Below are positions 24,471-38,692 of a stretch of 64,000 bases of DNA, piece after piece; within the stretch, counting starts at the first letter, position 1, and every line of letters begins with the position of its first letter. A model generated the notes under the pieces. That model ran no database searches. It was not told the origin of the DNA and was given only the letters and a program-made list of their open reading frames with translations. The DNA comes from Sphaerosporella brunnea. Lineage: Eukaryota > Ascomycota > Pezizomycetes > Pezizales > Pyronemataceae. The position numbers were made by a program, and so were the translations under genes. Location: positions 1 to 64,000 of the forward strand of contig VXIS01000261.1 in the NCBI GenBank assembly GCA_008704415.1, in the 5' to 3' direction.

Positions 24471-24727
24471 CTGTTGAGTGTAGACTCGGAAACAAGAGAC
24501 TCGACGGCGCGAATAGAATAGTAGATAACTGTGCGAGGTGTGGGTGAAATTGGTAAATGCTTACCGGGAGACGAGCAAAATTCACCACTACTTGCCACTG
24601 GCACGGTGTTTTTGGAGAGAGTACTTTCACAAATCCGCGAATCTGGTATTACATTTCATCCACACCTAACACATTTTTCAACTATTCTATTCGCGCTGTC
24701 GAGTCTCTTGTTTCCGAGTTTATGCGG
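24471..24727. mobile_element. MITE family A, copy 1
   Basis: Long inverted repeats: the left arm 24483-24516 and the right arm 24687-24727 share ACAAGAGACTCGAC and GCGCGAATAG. The right end finishes TTTATGCGG followed by TA, exactly as in the copy at 48773-48975. The left-most bases have diverged, so the left limit is approximate. The interior shares CACAAATCCGCGAATCTGG with the other copy. It lies about 80 bp from a family C element. Confidence 0.85.
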
Positions 24728-26282
24728 TACGGAGTAAGTACTTACAGTCAGGGGACAAAAAGATGCGCCACTTTGCCGTTTTACAGCCAAAGTAGCCAGC
24801 CAGGTTCAGCTACCGAACAAAACACCTCTTCCTCTGGTTCTAAAAATTCAGCCTTTGCGGACGAGCTTGGAAGTTATCAAAATCTAAAGGTGCAATGAAT
24901 GAGCGGGAGGTGGTTGGGTGAGCTCGAAGACTCGAGATTTTGTATCGCCTTCATTTTACGAATCCAGCTCCTCATTCCACCACAACTCCCAATTTTCACA
25001 ATGTCACCATGATTATTGAAATTCTATGGATTTATCTTTCAGTTCAAAGTCCAACCAAAATTTTCATTGAAGTTATGATTGCTCGAATATAGGGCATTCT
25101 TGGTGTAAAACAGCCAAAAACAGGGGTTTAGGCATAACTTTTTGCCCTAGTACTGGATTCCATTCCGTAAGGATTTAGACTGTGATAAACGGGGTTACCA
25201 AATAATTTACATACCGTCTTTCAACCCGTAACGCCAGTGTTTCGCAAGGGAGGAACGCTTGTTCAGTTGTTCTTAGTTGCATGTTGCACCCGTGACCATG
25301 CATCATCGCCGGCTCTCAAAAATGGAATCGCAGTAAAGACGACGTGTGCTAATGTATGCAGGAGAGGACACAGACTCATGACTCATGACTCAGTAGATCT
25401 ACTCTATTAGCTTAAGGCTCTCGTTGTGGCTGTAAGGAGAGGGGCAGTCGATTTCAAAACCTCGTCAACGACAATGAAAATTGTTGAAATTCCTTTTGAA
25501 TGCCTGATCATTTTACGGTCCATAGATAGCGAAAAAAACATGTGGCGATCTCTCTTCTCTTGAACGGCCTAAAACATAGCATACAACACAAAGACGTGCT
25601 GTCATGTAGAACAAATATTCAGCACGTATTGGCTGTGATGGAAATATACCACGGTTGCCATAAGCTATGGCAAATCTAACACTCGGGTAGAACAACAGTT
25701 CATGTGATCGTGAGTGGACGTGGTCCTTCTGGTCGGTTCGAAGCTTTGGGCTAGATAGAGTACTCAGTATTCAGTGCTCTACTTCAACGTAATGGACATG
25801 GAGTTAATTTGGCGGATCCTGTGACTCTTTGAGCAGTTGTGATGGGTAGCAGGTAAGAAGACTAAAAAGGAAAGTCGTATCCTGAGCACGTGATTGCGAA
25901 TCCTAGAAGGCTCTGTGACTTGGCATGGTCAAGGGTTCGTTTGAAGTTCTCCTCGTCGCTCGTCGCCACAACTTTGAAGTTAGAACAACCTACATACCAC
26001 TTTCACAAGTTCCGCAGACGATCGAGATTGAGGGCAGTCTCTTGCTTTGTCTCCAAGTTACTAATACGCTGTTCAACGAAAACCCGAATTTTCCAGGTTG
26101 GTGATCCACTCTGAATTTCGCCGCCGCCGCAGCCTTTGTGTGGCGAGGCGAGGCTCTTATTTAGTGCGTTATTGAAGCTGACTTCCTCGCGCGTCACCTT
26201 TATCGCGCAACACAATTTTTATAGCTCGGCATCCCACCTCTAAACGCCTTTCACGTTCGTCAACAAAATCACAACCGTCACC

Positions 26283-27323
26283 ATGTCCAGCGCATCCGAG
26301 GAACCGACCCTCAAGGAGAAAGAGGTGCCGCAGGCAGCAGACGAGGTGAACATGAACGAGGAGGAGGGGGGGGTTGAGAACGAGGAAGAGGTATGGGAAG
26401 CCTGCTTATTTCCTGCCGGTTCTGTTCCGCAAACATCGAGTCGGGTTTTTCGTCGGGGGTGGAGCGCCGCAAGACGAGTCGTGGACAGAGACGTGGATGT
26501 TGCTTGCGATAGCTGGCGTTTGCCGGTCAACAACTGGCGAAACACCACGTCAACCCACGAGCGAGCCAGCTAGCGAGCGATCCGCCGACTCTTCGAGCAG
26601 GATCGGTTTGAGGCGGTGGTGTTATTGTGGGCAGATAAAAAAGAGAATAAGAAAGGCTGATAAGCGAGGGGCGACACCGGCCTCAACGGTCTATCTAGGA
26701 GGAAATCTCGGCCATGAAGAAGAGAGTTGCAGAAATGGAAGCCGAAGCTCAGAAGTTGAGGGAGATGCAAGCCAACCTCGACAAGGAGCAGAACGAACTG
26801 CGCGAGGACAAAGAAGACATCGACGGTCGAAGCATCTTTGTTGGCAACGTTGACTACGGTGCTAGCCCGGAGGAAATCCAGGCTCACTTCCAGAGCTGTG
26901 GTTCGATCAACAGAGTCACCATCTTGCTGGACAAGTTCAGCGGACACCCCAAAGGGTAATCCCCTCTTGCGACACTTTTTTGTCGGATAAAGCTGACTTC
27001 TATGATAGTTATGCCTACGTCGAGTTCACCGAGCCCAGCCTCGTTGCACAAGCCCTTGTTCTCAACGAGAGCATCTTCCGCGGCCGCTCGCTGAAGGTTA
27101 ACCTTACCTGCCCTCTTATTGATGACACTTTACTGACACGTTGCGATTTCAGGTTGTACCTAAGCGCACCAATTTGCCGGGCATGTCGCGTGGCAGGGGA
27201 GGTAGCCGTGGAAGGGGCGGAAGGGGTGGATACATGCCTCCATATCGCGGCGGATACGCACCTCGTGGTGGCGCATACCGGGGCGGCTACAGAGGACGGG
27301 GTAGAGGATACACGCCATACTAG
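26283..27323 (+). CDS. pab2: Nuclear poly(A)-binding protein Pab2/PABPN1-like
   Basis: Four exons (26283-26390, 26699-26955, 27009-27096, 27153-27323) give about 207 residues. Order: an acidic N-terminus; a coiled-coil helix ([19 protein letters not shown]); one RRM with RNP2 [10 protein letters not shown], the PABPN1-type [18 protein letters not shown] and RNP1 (G)[19 protein letters not shown]; and a C-terminal RGG/RGGY tail ending YTPY. This matches S. pombe Pab2 and metazoan PABPN1, which bind poly(A) in the nucleus and act in polyadenylation and exosome-linked RNA decay. The tail arginines are typical methylation sites. Intron 1 is long for this window (308 nt). The start gives MSSASEEP with acidic composition typical of the family. 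Confidence 0.93.
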
Positions 27324-30262
27324 CCAGGGCTTGGTATCCTGTCCGCCGTTGACTTGTGACATCTTCACATTCAGACGTCTCTATGGTGTCCTTGCGCAAC
27401 TTTACTTTCTTTGTTTTGCTCCCTTTGATGGATTGCTACGACAGAGGGAAAATATGCGGTTATTTTTGTTTTTTGTTTTTTTTTTTGTCTTTTCTTTACT
27501 TCGTTAGTACGCTCATGATTGTACACATAGTAAAGGCTGAACGATGATTTTCCGTTTTCATGACGTCGTACTTTTACAGCGGGGATTTTCATACAGATCG
27601 TTTGATAGCGGGACGAACTGCATACCGAGACCGATACGATACCGATATATACCGAAGAACGTTAACGTCCAAACGCCCTACGCCTTAGCCATGCGGTCCC
27701 TTGAACAGAGTTGATCCGCAATGATTCCGCACTCGATTCCCGTCTCTGCCTGCAATAACATTGTATCGGATAAATTTCCATTCCGCGCGCATGTGATCTT
27801 GAACCTTTGAGCAGCCTTGTCAGAAGTTTGCCTTAAACTGTCAGCTCCGAAATTTCTGGCTCTAAACATCCTTTATGGCAATTATCACTTAGAGCCAGAA
27901 ATGATTTTGGGGCTTCTCTCATATGTGCCTATATTGGATGTATTGTGGAAGGCGGAAGCTCCATCCCGCCCATCAGATGTACCTACAAGCAGCTCGCCTC
28001 ACTCGAGTGCCTTCCAGCTCGTCTGTAGGTACAGAGAAGGGGATTGTACCATCTAGGATGTGCTTTGGGAGGTTCTGAGCGAGTTGGCCATCCCTTCGTC
28101 GAATCTGCAACTCCGCCCTGCTGCAATTTTGAATTAAATAAATCCAAAGGACCCCAACTCTAATATGTCCCCGGTATATATACTCATGTACCATGCTCTT
28201 TTTTTTTTGAATGCTTTACAATGAAGAACTGTGGGCCCGGACAAAAGAAGCTTCATACGGAGGAGAAACCAAAGGTCGATGAGCTTGGGGATGGCAAAAG
28301 CTCTAGAATAAGGGATGAAATACCAGTGACCGGGTGTGATTTATGGATTCACAGTAAATCACTCTCGTGTCGTGTGCTGCTGTGGAACATGTATTTTTGA
28401 GAGGGGGTAGCTGGAGAGTGCTATTGGTACTCGGAGAGGCCCACTCCCGGCGGCCAGGTCCTAGATACATACATACATTTGTTGGCGTCGACGTTAATTT
28501 CTTCTTTCTCCGGTATTCTGAACGTTGACCGGAAGCTGAAAGACATGAAAATAAAAGATATTAATCGTCGAAATGGCAAATGAGGGATGGTTTGAACGAC
28601 TTCCGGTAGATTTCAAATATACCCAATCGAAGCTAATGACCAGTCCGTGAGGTCGGGGTGTAGGATCGTCCTGGGAGAGGTCGTTCTTTACAGCAGTCAA
28701 ACAGAACACAATCAGCAATTATTGTCAAACCATGGCTGGTATATAGGTAAATCAAACCAGTCAACTTGATACTGAGCTCGATCACCATCATACTAAGTAC
28801 GTTCGAAACCCCCAGTCTGGGTGAGAAAGCAGGTTGTTTTTCCCCTGCATTCTGGTTTACGATAACTACACATATCAGATACATTTCGAATGCTAAGCGC
28901 GCCTATAGCCCAGACACAAACCTCAATAAGTTGAGAGAACGAAAACGTTCCGCCGTCTAGAAAGGAAGTTATTCAGAGTTTGGTCGTGCCCTGGTGTTGA
29001 CTGTTGAGACAAGCGGGCATGTGCTGATCAGCAGCTCAGTATATAGAATGCATTAAGCAGGTAGCTGGAGCAGTTATTGTTCATGATCACGAAAGAGCCA
29101 TTCCTTAATGTCAATTCTCCCTATAGTACCGAGCTATGTAAAGAGAGCGAGCTGTCTAAAACCTCGAATTGTCGCCGAGCACTCCGCGGAATTCACGGCA
29201 ATTGCGCCACGCGTGGCTTTGATTAGTCAAGATCCCCGAGCCACGGCGTCACTCACGCCTGCCGTGTTGGCCGGCACTTCTTGATTAAACCTCCGCCTTG
29301 TTCACCTCAAAAATTGTCTAAGGCGATGTCCTCTCTGCCGTTTTGGAGGATGACCGCCTAAGCTCAGCCCAATTACAAGCGCAGCCAAGCCAGCATTTAC
29401 ACATCGGCGGGAAGGCCTTTCAGTTTTGACCACTCAACCTTCGCTCTTCTCATTGCCGCCACCGCCGCCACCATCATCACCAGTAGTTAACTGTGTTCAA
29501 CGCTTGCTGAGGTTTGAGTCAAGCAGCTTCGAAGACCGGCCATCTCTGCAAGCAACAAGAGTACCATCTGCATCTTCCTTTAGAATGTGTCTATCTCCAA
29601 AACACATAGAAACTGTATCTGCCTGTGGAAACCCTCCGCTACAAAGGGTGGCGTCTCACCCGTCGTGTCACAACTCTCTGCAAGCCCGTTCTTCTCCAAC
29701 AACCAACTCCAAAATCTGCTTTTCTTAGCATCGACGAATACCCCCGCCCCCCCATCACGACTTCCCGCCAATTTCACCGCAACCATCACAAACCCCCCTC
29801 CCCCTCCCCACCAACCACCGATCGATACCCGCGCGCAACAGACCCCCATCTCGCATTCAACGCCTGCTCCAAATAGCCATCCCGCATTTCACTCTCCTTT
29901 CCCCGTCGACCGAAAATCTTTTGCTTCTGTTTGGGGAAAAACCCACTCCCTCTCCACATTTACCCCCAATAACCCGGTCGATTCCGCCGTCGGACGGAGC
30001 TTGTTGCTTAGCACTGCCACTCCCTGACGTACGCTGAAGTCTGAGTGAGCTCTACCGCTCTGACCCTCCACAGCTTCTACTCAACCTGCCCACGCACACT
30101 CACAGTGCCAACTACCACTGTTGAACAGCAACTGTGGTTTGCTGTATCCCCCGAGTCGACATTACCACCGCTGCAGCCGCAGCCTCCTCATAGGCGCCTC
30201 TTCTCCCGCCCTTGAACTCTGACTACCTCCCGAACTACCCACGTTGGTAGTAACTCCCCACG
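27324..30262. other. Intergenic region upstream of hulA
   Basis: A small hairpin lies at 27849-27898 (arms ATTTCTGGCTCTAA and its complement). From about 29,420 to 30,260 the plus strand is strongly pyrimidine-rich, as expected for the long leader and promoter of a highly conserved fungal gene. Frames there have no recognisable product. Confidence 0.6.
27849..27902. repeat. Hairpin with 14-bp arms
   Basis: Arms ATTTCTGGCTCTAA and TTAGAGCCAGAAAT are separated by about two dozen bases. This could be a MITE remnant. No gene overlaps it, and it is too far from pab2 to be its terminator. Confidence 0.55.
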
Positions 30263-33377
<3,115 letters not shown>

Positions 33378-33781
33378 TGGAGTGACATCACAGTTTTTTT
33401 TCCCATGGATTGCGTTTCTTTTGATTTTTTCGCGGGTGCTTCCCCATTTTTTGCTTAAAATTCTTGTTTGCTGTCTGGAGTGGGCGACACATGCGAGCAG
33501 TCTTTTGTTCCTAACCTCGCGTTCACGGAGCGGATGTACAACTATGAATTTGCCGAGACAGTACTTAATATGGGTATGTGTTGTTCTCGTTTTTCAGATT
33601 GCGGTGGCATAGGGAGGTCGGGTTACAAGTTGATTTGCGCTGTATCGCTGTTTTGAATGTTGTCTAGTAGGAGAATCAGCAACATAGAGTACTTATTTCC
33701 GTCGTTGGACGTGAGATAACGAACAAAATTAGATGAAAGACTTCCCACGTACCAAAAGATTCGGGTCGAGATGACTTCTAA

Positions 33782-34042
33782 GGGCCCGTTTGGATTCCGC
33801 TCAGTACCGGTATGAGTATATGCTCAGTATTCGGATCCGACCCCGGACACGGAATACTGAAAACCGATACTAGAGGCGTAGTCGAGGAGCGTTTGTGTAT
33901 ATTGCACCCTCAAATCAGCTCCAGATGGTGATGCGGTGGGGGAATGGTGTAGCCTCGCGCCTCAGTACCGAAAAAAGTTGGATACTGACCTACCTATGGT
34001 ATGTACTTGAGATTATATACCATACTGAGTCAACCAAACAGG
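33782..34042. mobile_element. Degenerate inverted-repeat element, PIF-like left end
   Basis: The left end GGGCCCGTTTGGATTCC follows TAA and continues CTCAGTACCGGTAT. Near 34010-34042 the complement reads ATACCATACTGAGT then CCAAACAGG, so the two ends are imperfect inverted repeats. The interior is rich in CAGTA words. No matching target duplication on the right, so limits are uncertain. Confidence 0.4.
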
Positions 34043-34141
34043 ATTCGGTATTTGACCTCAGTAGTTGGTTGAAATGGCCGTTTCGTGTCATTCTGAGTCT
34101 CCCTTTGATATAACAACAGCCGTTCACCGGCAGTTACTGAC

Positions 34142-34456
34142 TTGCCTGCGCTATATAGCAAAATGCCCGCCCCGGGTATGTCCCTGCGCAAGTGCTATAC
34201 ACCGCCTCTGACCTGCTCAACTTCGACATCACTGTCGTTCCGCCGCAAAGAGATCGTCCGTCGTCTCAACATCCGCCGCAATAGTATGTCGGCCGAACAC
34301 TACTACGCCAAGCTCAGCCAGACGATCCCGGAGGAAGCCTTCTGCGAGATGGTGGTGCTCCAGCTGCTCAACTCGATGGGATTTGGCAAGCATGGGAATG
34401 GCGTATTGGGCTACTTTGTTGACCAACGAGCAGGCGGTCGAGCTGTTCGGTCATGA
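34142..34456 (+). CDS. Unrecognised GC-rich open frame, possibly a gene fragment
   Basis: 104 codons, ending at TGA. Third positions are strongly G/C, unlike the AT-rich sequence on both sides, and the product has sensible composition (RRKEIVRRLNIRRNSMS, AEHYYAKLSQTIPEEAFCEM, VVLQLLNSMGFG). I do not recognise a family. A neighbouring frame over the first third (YTASDLLNFDITVVPP) is also open, so a frameshifted relic of a longer gene is possible. No introns are obvious. It may instead be a small species-specific gene. Confidence 0.35.
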   Translation: MPALYSKMPAPGMSLRKCYTPPLTCSTSTSLSFRRKEIVRRLNIRRNSMSAEHYYAKLSQTIPEEAFCEMVVLQLLNSMGFGKHGNGVLGYFVDQRAGGRAVRS

Positions 34457-36094
34457 TGAAAATGACACCTGCTGTTAGGTTACTTGTGGTCGACAGGTTT
34501 GGAAACGGCGTTCTCTACTAGTATTCGTGCTGTTCAAGTTGTTGTTTTGTTGAAGAACGAAAGGCGGTGGTATCATAATGTTCTAGTAACGCACACGATC
34601 CGTGCAAAAGTAAGTCTTATATTACGTACATCACCGATATATCACTCCAAAAGCCATGGACGATTCGCAATATGTAACAAGTATCGGGCTGAAGGCGATC
34701 ACTATTTGGCGACGATGGGAAGGATTCCTGCTGTTGAGCTGTCATCTCACGTTCACTCGTTCCGGTTCTGTCGAATGTTTCCGTTTCGACCGCCTGCATC
34801 GCTCATACTGAATAATTGCATGACGAGGCAGACATCCACCACAAAGAAAGTGCACAATAAATCGCTACACCAATTCCAAACAAAGCTAAAGCCCAACACG
34901 GCCAACTGATTGGGTCTTTCACACCCTGCCTCGAGACCAAACCGAATCTGTTCTCCAGGAAACAAAAGTTGGACCTTTGCTCAAAAAGGTTAGCTGAGTG
35001 TGCATAGTGCGCCCTTATTTCACACTTAAGCCATTAAAGTTATGTGGAGTAGAGCTGTGAAGCTCAATGTCCTCGGCTCGATTACAGTTACTAGTTATCG
35101 AGCAGGAGCCCGAGGGCAGAGTGTTTGCACGCAGGACGACCGACCAACACGAAGTTTTGATGTAATTAGATAGCTGTGGCTGACGCAGGGACCCAGACGC
35201 GTCATAGAATAGAGACTCGTACTATTACATGTGGGTTGGTTTCATTCAACGGGCATCGGGGTGTGTGTGAAACCTGCATGCATACTTTACTCTACAGATA
35301 TACGCGTCGTTTCTATGTCTGTAGCTTCATGTGCGGGCGGACAGTGTGCGGAGGAGACGAAGATCAATCCGGGGCCACACGGTGTTCAATTAGTTACCTA
35401 CCTACATCTAGAGCTCTCGCAAACGATGGGTTCACGACGATCGTACTGATCGGAGCGGGAGCCATCTATCAAAAGAAACAGGGCGTTGGCATTAAAAGCA
35501 CTTCGCTTGGAGTTCGTGTCGAGAGGAAGTTAGTAGGGATGGTTAGGTTGCGGGATAGTGTATGTAATTAATTCAATGACCTTCATTTCGTGGGCGGTTG
35601 TTTTTTTCTTTTTTTTCTTTCTTTTTCCGGCGGGTGAAGACGCCTCGTGATTTAACAGCGGGCAAACCAGTCGGCTCAGTTTGCTTTCGACTCGGCGAAA
35701 GGCTTACTCGATGGAAAGTTCCTGGCTGGGGGGGCTGGAAAAAGGAGGACGGGCTTGCTACAATGCGCGTTAGTTCTGTCCTACCCTGTCCGGGGTAGCA
35801 CGCCCGCTGTGCTTGTTTTGATGTCCTTGTGGGATGGTTATCCGAATGGAGGTTTGTGTATGGGGCGAGGGAGGGAAGGAGGGAAGTCCTTTTAAATAGA
35901 TAACCGCGAACCCACCTCTGTGCTCTTGCTCCTTCTCCTTCTCTTCCTTAACCTGAACTTCCCTTTCAGCTGTTCGCATTGTGCTCATATCTCCCTCCTC
36001 CCTCCTCGCTCGCGGCCCATTCGTTTGTGCACGTCCCCCCCCCCCCCAAGCCAAACACATTCGCTCTTAGTTTTTGAGTACATTCGCTTTCATA

Positions 36095-36741
36095 ATGCGC
36101 GCTGCTACCGTTTTTGCTATTTCTCTGGCCGTCGCTGGTGCCTCTGCGCAGTCCACAACAGCCTGTGCTGCTCAGAAGTGAGTACAATCATCGTCATGAA
36201 CACTTGCCTTTCCTCTGAGGCGCCGCAAATACACGGGAAGGGACGGCTCACAACAAAAACAGCATTGTGGACACCTGTATCGCCTCCATCAAGCCCCGGC
36301 TGGACGCCTGCAAGGGCAACGACTGGGAATGCTACTGCACGAATTCCCGCGACCTTGCCACTTGTTACAACAACTGCCCTGGCATCGGTATTATTGCCCC
36401 GTCAAATTCGCCCCGATCCGGCCCCCATTGCTAACCCACGCACAGACCGCTCTGGTGTAGATAACCAGGTGACTTCCTACTGCGGCGCCTACTCGGCGGC
36501 TGTGGCCGCCTCTTCCGCTACGGCGAAGACACCCACTGCCTCCGGTACTGCTACCAGCACTGCTGCTGCTGCTACCGCCACCGGAACCGGCACTGGAACC
36601 ACCACTGCTGGCTCCACTGGCACTCAAACCGGATTTGCGGGCAGCACCTCTACTGCGGCTAGCGCGGGTATGGTCGTTATCCCTGCTAAGAGCTTTGGGG
36701 CGCTCGCCGGATTGATGGCTGTTGCGGGTGCGTTTTTGTAA
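36095..36741 (+). CDS. Ser/Thr-rich GPI-anchored cell-wall-type protein
   Basis: Three exons (36095-36177, 36263-36387, 36446-36741) give 167 residues. An N-terminal signal peptide (MRAATVFAISLAVAGASA) is followed by a compact eight-cysteine region (CAAQ, DTC, DAC, WECYC, ATCYNNC, SYC). Then comes a Thr/Ser/Ala/Gly stretch of about 65 residues, with a hydrophobic C-terminus (GALAGLMAVAGAFL) ending directly at the stop, as for GPI addition. This layout matches a widespread family of small GPI-anchored Ser/Thr-rich fungal proteins whose role is not established. It resembles but does not match the CFEM pattern. Joining the exons keeps all eight cysteines in frame, which supports the intron calls. 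Confidence 0.85.
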
Positions 36742-38692
36742 TTGGTAATTTTGGGTGAGGGAAGGAAGGGGGAGGGTGAGTTCCTTGTTGTGCTATTAGT
36801 AATTGTAATGGCGTTTTGGTAAAAACATCTCTGCTTCTGTTCCGGGCACCGCATTCGTCCGGAGTTTCGATCTTGTTCTCGCTCTCTCATCGTTCTCGAG
36901 GTTCGGGACGGTGTTGATGCGGCCGTTGTCGTTGGTTGCGCGTTTCCTCATGCGAGGATGGATCAGATGTGGTCTGCCGGATCGGCCCGTGTTATTTCCA
37001 TTTTTGGAGTGCTAGAGATCCACATCTGCAGGGGTTGCCATTCGCGGATGGAAGAAAGAACCTCGGAGATATGTAGATATCAATGCGAGTTGTCGGTATT
37101 CTACAGTACCTAGGTATGTCCAAAGCTATAATTAGCAGCTATTTCCGTCAAAGCCGTTCCGTGAATATTCGCGGGTCCTGACGGGGTAAGCCATCAACTG
37201 ATCGAGATGACCTGTAGGTACATATGAACCGGCAAAAAGGACATGAAGTACGTACACCGGCCGGATTGCAACAACCATTCAAGCTTTTAAGATATTCATA
37301 GAGCAAGAGTTCGCTCGTATATTTTTTGAGGGTAGATATAAAGTGAGACCGTGTCATGACGTAAATATAGAGTATGCACGCGTGCACGGTTGGCTCGTGA
37401 GAACGGTCGAAAATGAGCTGCCTCTGACTATGCCGACGTGTCGACTTGTATGGAGCTGCACTCATTGTTGCGGTCGAATTGCGATGGTTTGGCTGGAGGA
37501 CTGAAAGTCTGTTGTTGTGATTTGTAACGTTAACCAAGAGTTGATGCGAATCTTATTATCTCCCCGGATTGAAACCCTCGGAGAAGAGCACACGAGCAGC
37601 TGGGTAAGTACTTATGTATAGAGGCACTTGTGCCTGCTGTGCTTCTATGCCTCACGATCAAGTGCTCTATATATATCAGGTTGTAGGCGGTAACGCATGA
37701 CAAATAGATATCTTAACACGGTAGCTATTGAGGGGATATTCCTGCGTCAACTATATTATACATATCACGAGTATGATTGTTGGAAGCGCTGCATATCAAG
37801 TTGCACGGACAACACGTGATGTGGCTGCCGCCCTCCATGCTGCTAGGGATGTACGAGTATGTACCCCACCACGCATACTGGCAGATGGAATATATATCTT
37901 CCAATTGACGGTGCTCTGGGTACATACTTTTACTGGTATGTAAGTATCGATATCTATTGATCCTCCTAGCTCTGTTACAATTGGATTGCCGCCTTTGCTT
38001 CAATTTATTTTCAATGAACACCTGATTCAACATATATCGATATGATGGGTGCCTACAGTCCTGGCATGCACCCCCGGACTGAGCTGCGGTATGTACTATA
38101 CATGAGCCTGCCCGCTTTTTATGCATATTTCGCGCTATGTGACGTCGATCAGAAGGGGGGGGTGCCCAGCCAGGAAAAGAGGGCCATAGTTGAGCTGGAA
38201 AACACTCGTTTTGCGGTCCCTATCAGACTTCACCTTTTGCAAAGCTGATACATTCGTTCCCACATCTCTTCCTTCTCCAGAAGTCTCATTTCGAGTTCCC
38301 TCCCAAGCCACGCTTCCTCGGAGACGCGATCTGTGGGGAAACGTGCTCTGCGGCAAGCACACTTAGCTGCTAGAGTCAAAAGTATCTACTCTAGATAACC
38401 GAACTTCCACCGCTCCGCCGCCCAACCAACTCTCCCCAAGAATTTGTCCCTGGATATCTTGAACCGACAAAAGAACTGGCCTAAGCCCCCGCGGATCTGA
38501 AGCCCGCTTCAGCTTCTCTTCCCTCTCGTCTGTGTGCAGGCGTGTCAATGGACCCTCCCGTCTGTCCATTACACACTCTGCGCAGGCGACTGCTCCAACG
38601 ACGTCAACTCGGTGCTCGGCAACAAACCTACTATTGATATCCACATCCACTCCGAGACTCCGACCTCCAATCGCCACGTTCCATCCCTCGTC
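36742..38692. other. Intergenic region upstream of the carrier gene
   Basis: No credible gene. Contains TACCTAGGTA-type words and AT-rich stretches; the last 400 bases are pyrimidine-rich and probably form the promoter and leader of the carrier gene. Confidence 0.6.

Larger units (their letters stand above)
19055..26282. other. Long gene-poor region with repeats and doubtful coding traces
   Basis: Upstream of the barrel-protein gene there is Ser/Thr-free GC-rich sequence, then an AT/AC microsatellite near 20248-20300. I see no convincing gene from 19.1 to 22.8 kb. Minus-strand frames at 22.8-24.0 kb look partly coding but cannot be joined confidently (separate entry). 24.25-24.73 kb holds two MITEs. 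24.9-26.28 kb is AT-rich, and its end is the likely pab2 promoter. Confidence 0.55.
33378..36094. other. Intergenic region between hulA and the GPI-type protein
   Basis: Contains the hulA 3' region, a degenerate inverted-repeat element at about 33782-34042, a GC-rich open frame (separate entry) at 34142-34456, T-rich tracts near 35600-35630 and the CT-rich promoter of the GPI-type gene with a 12-base C run near 36038-36049. Nothing else is supported. Confidence 0.6.
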
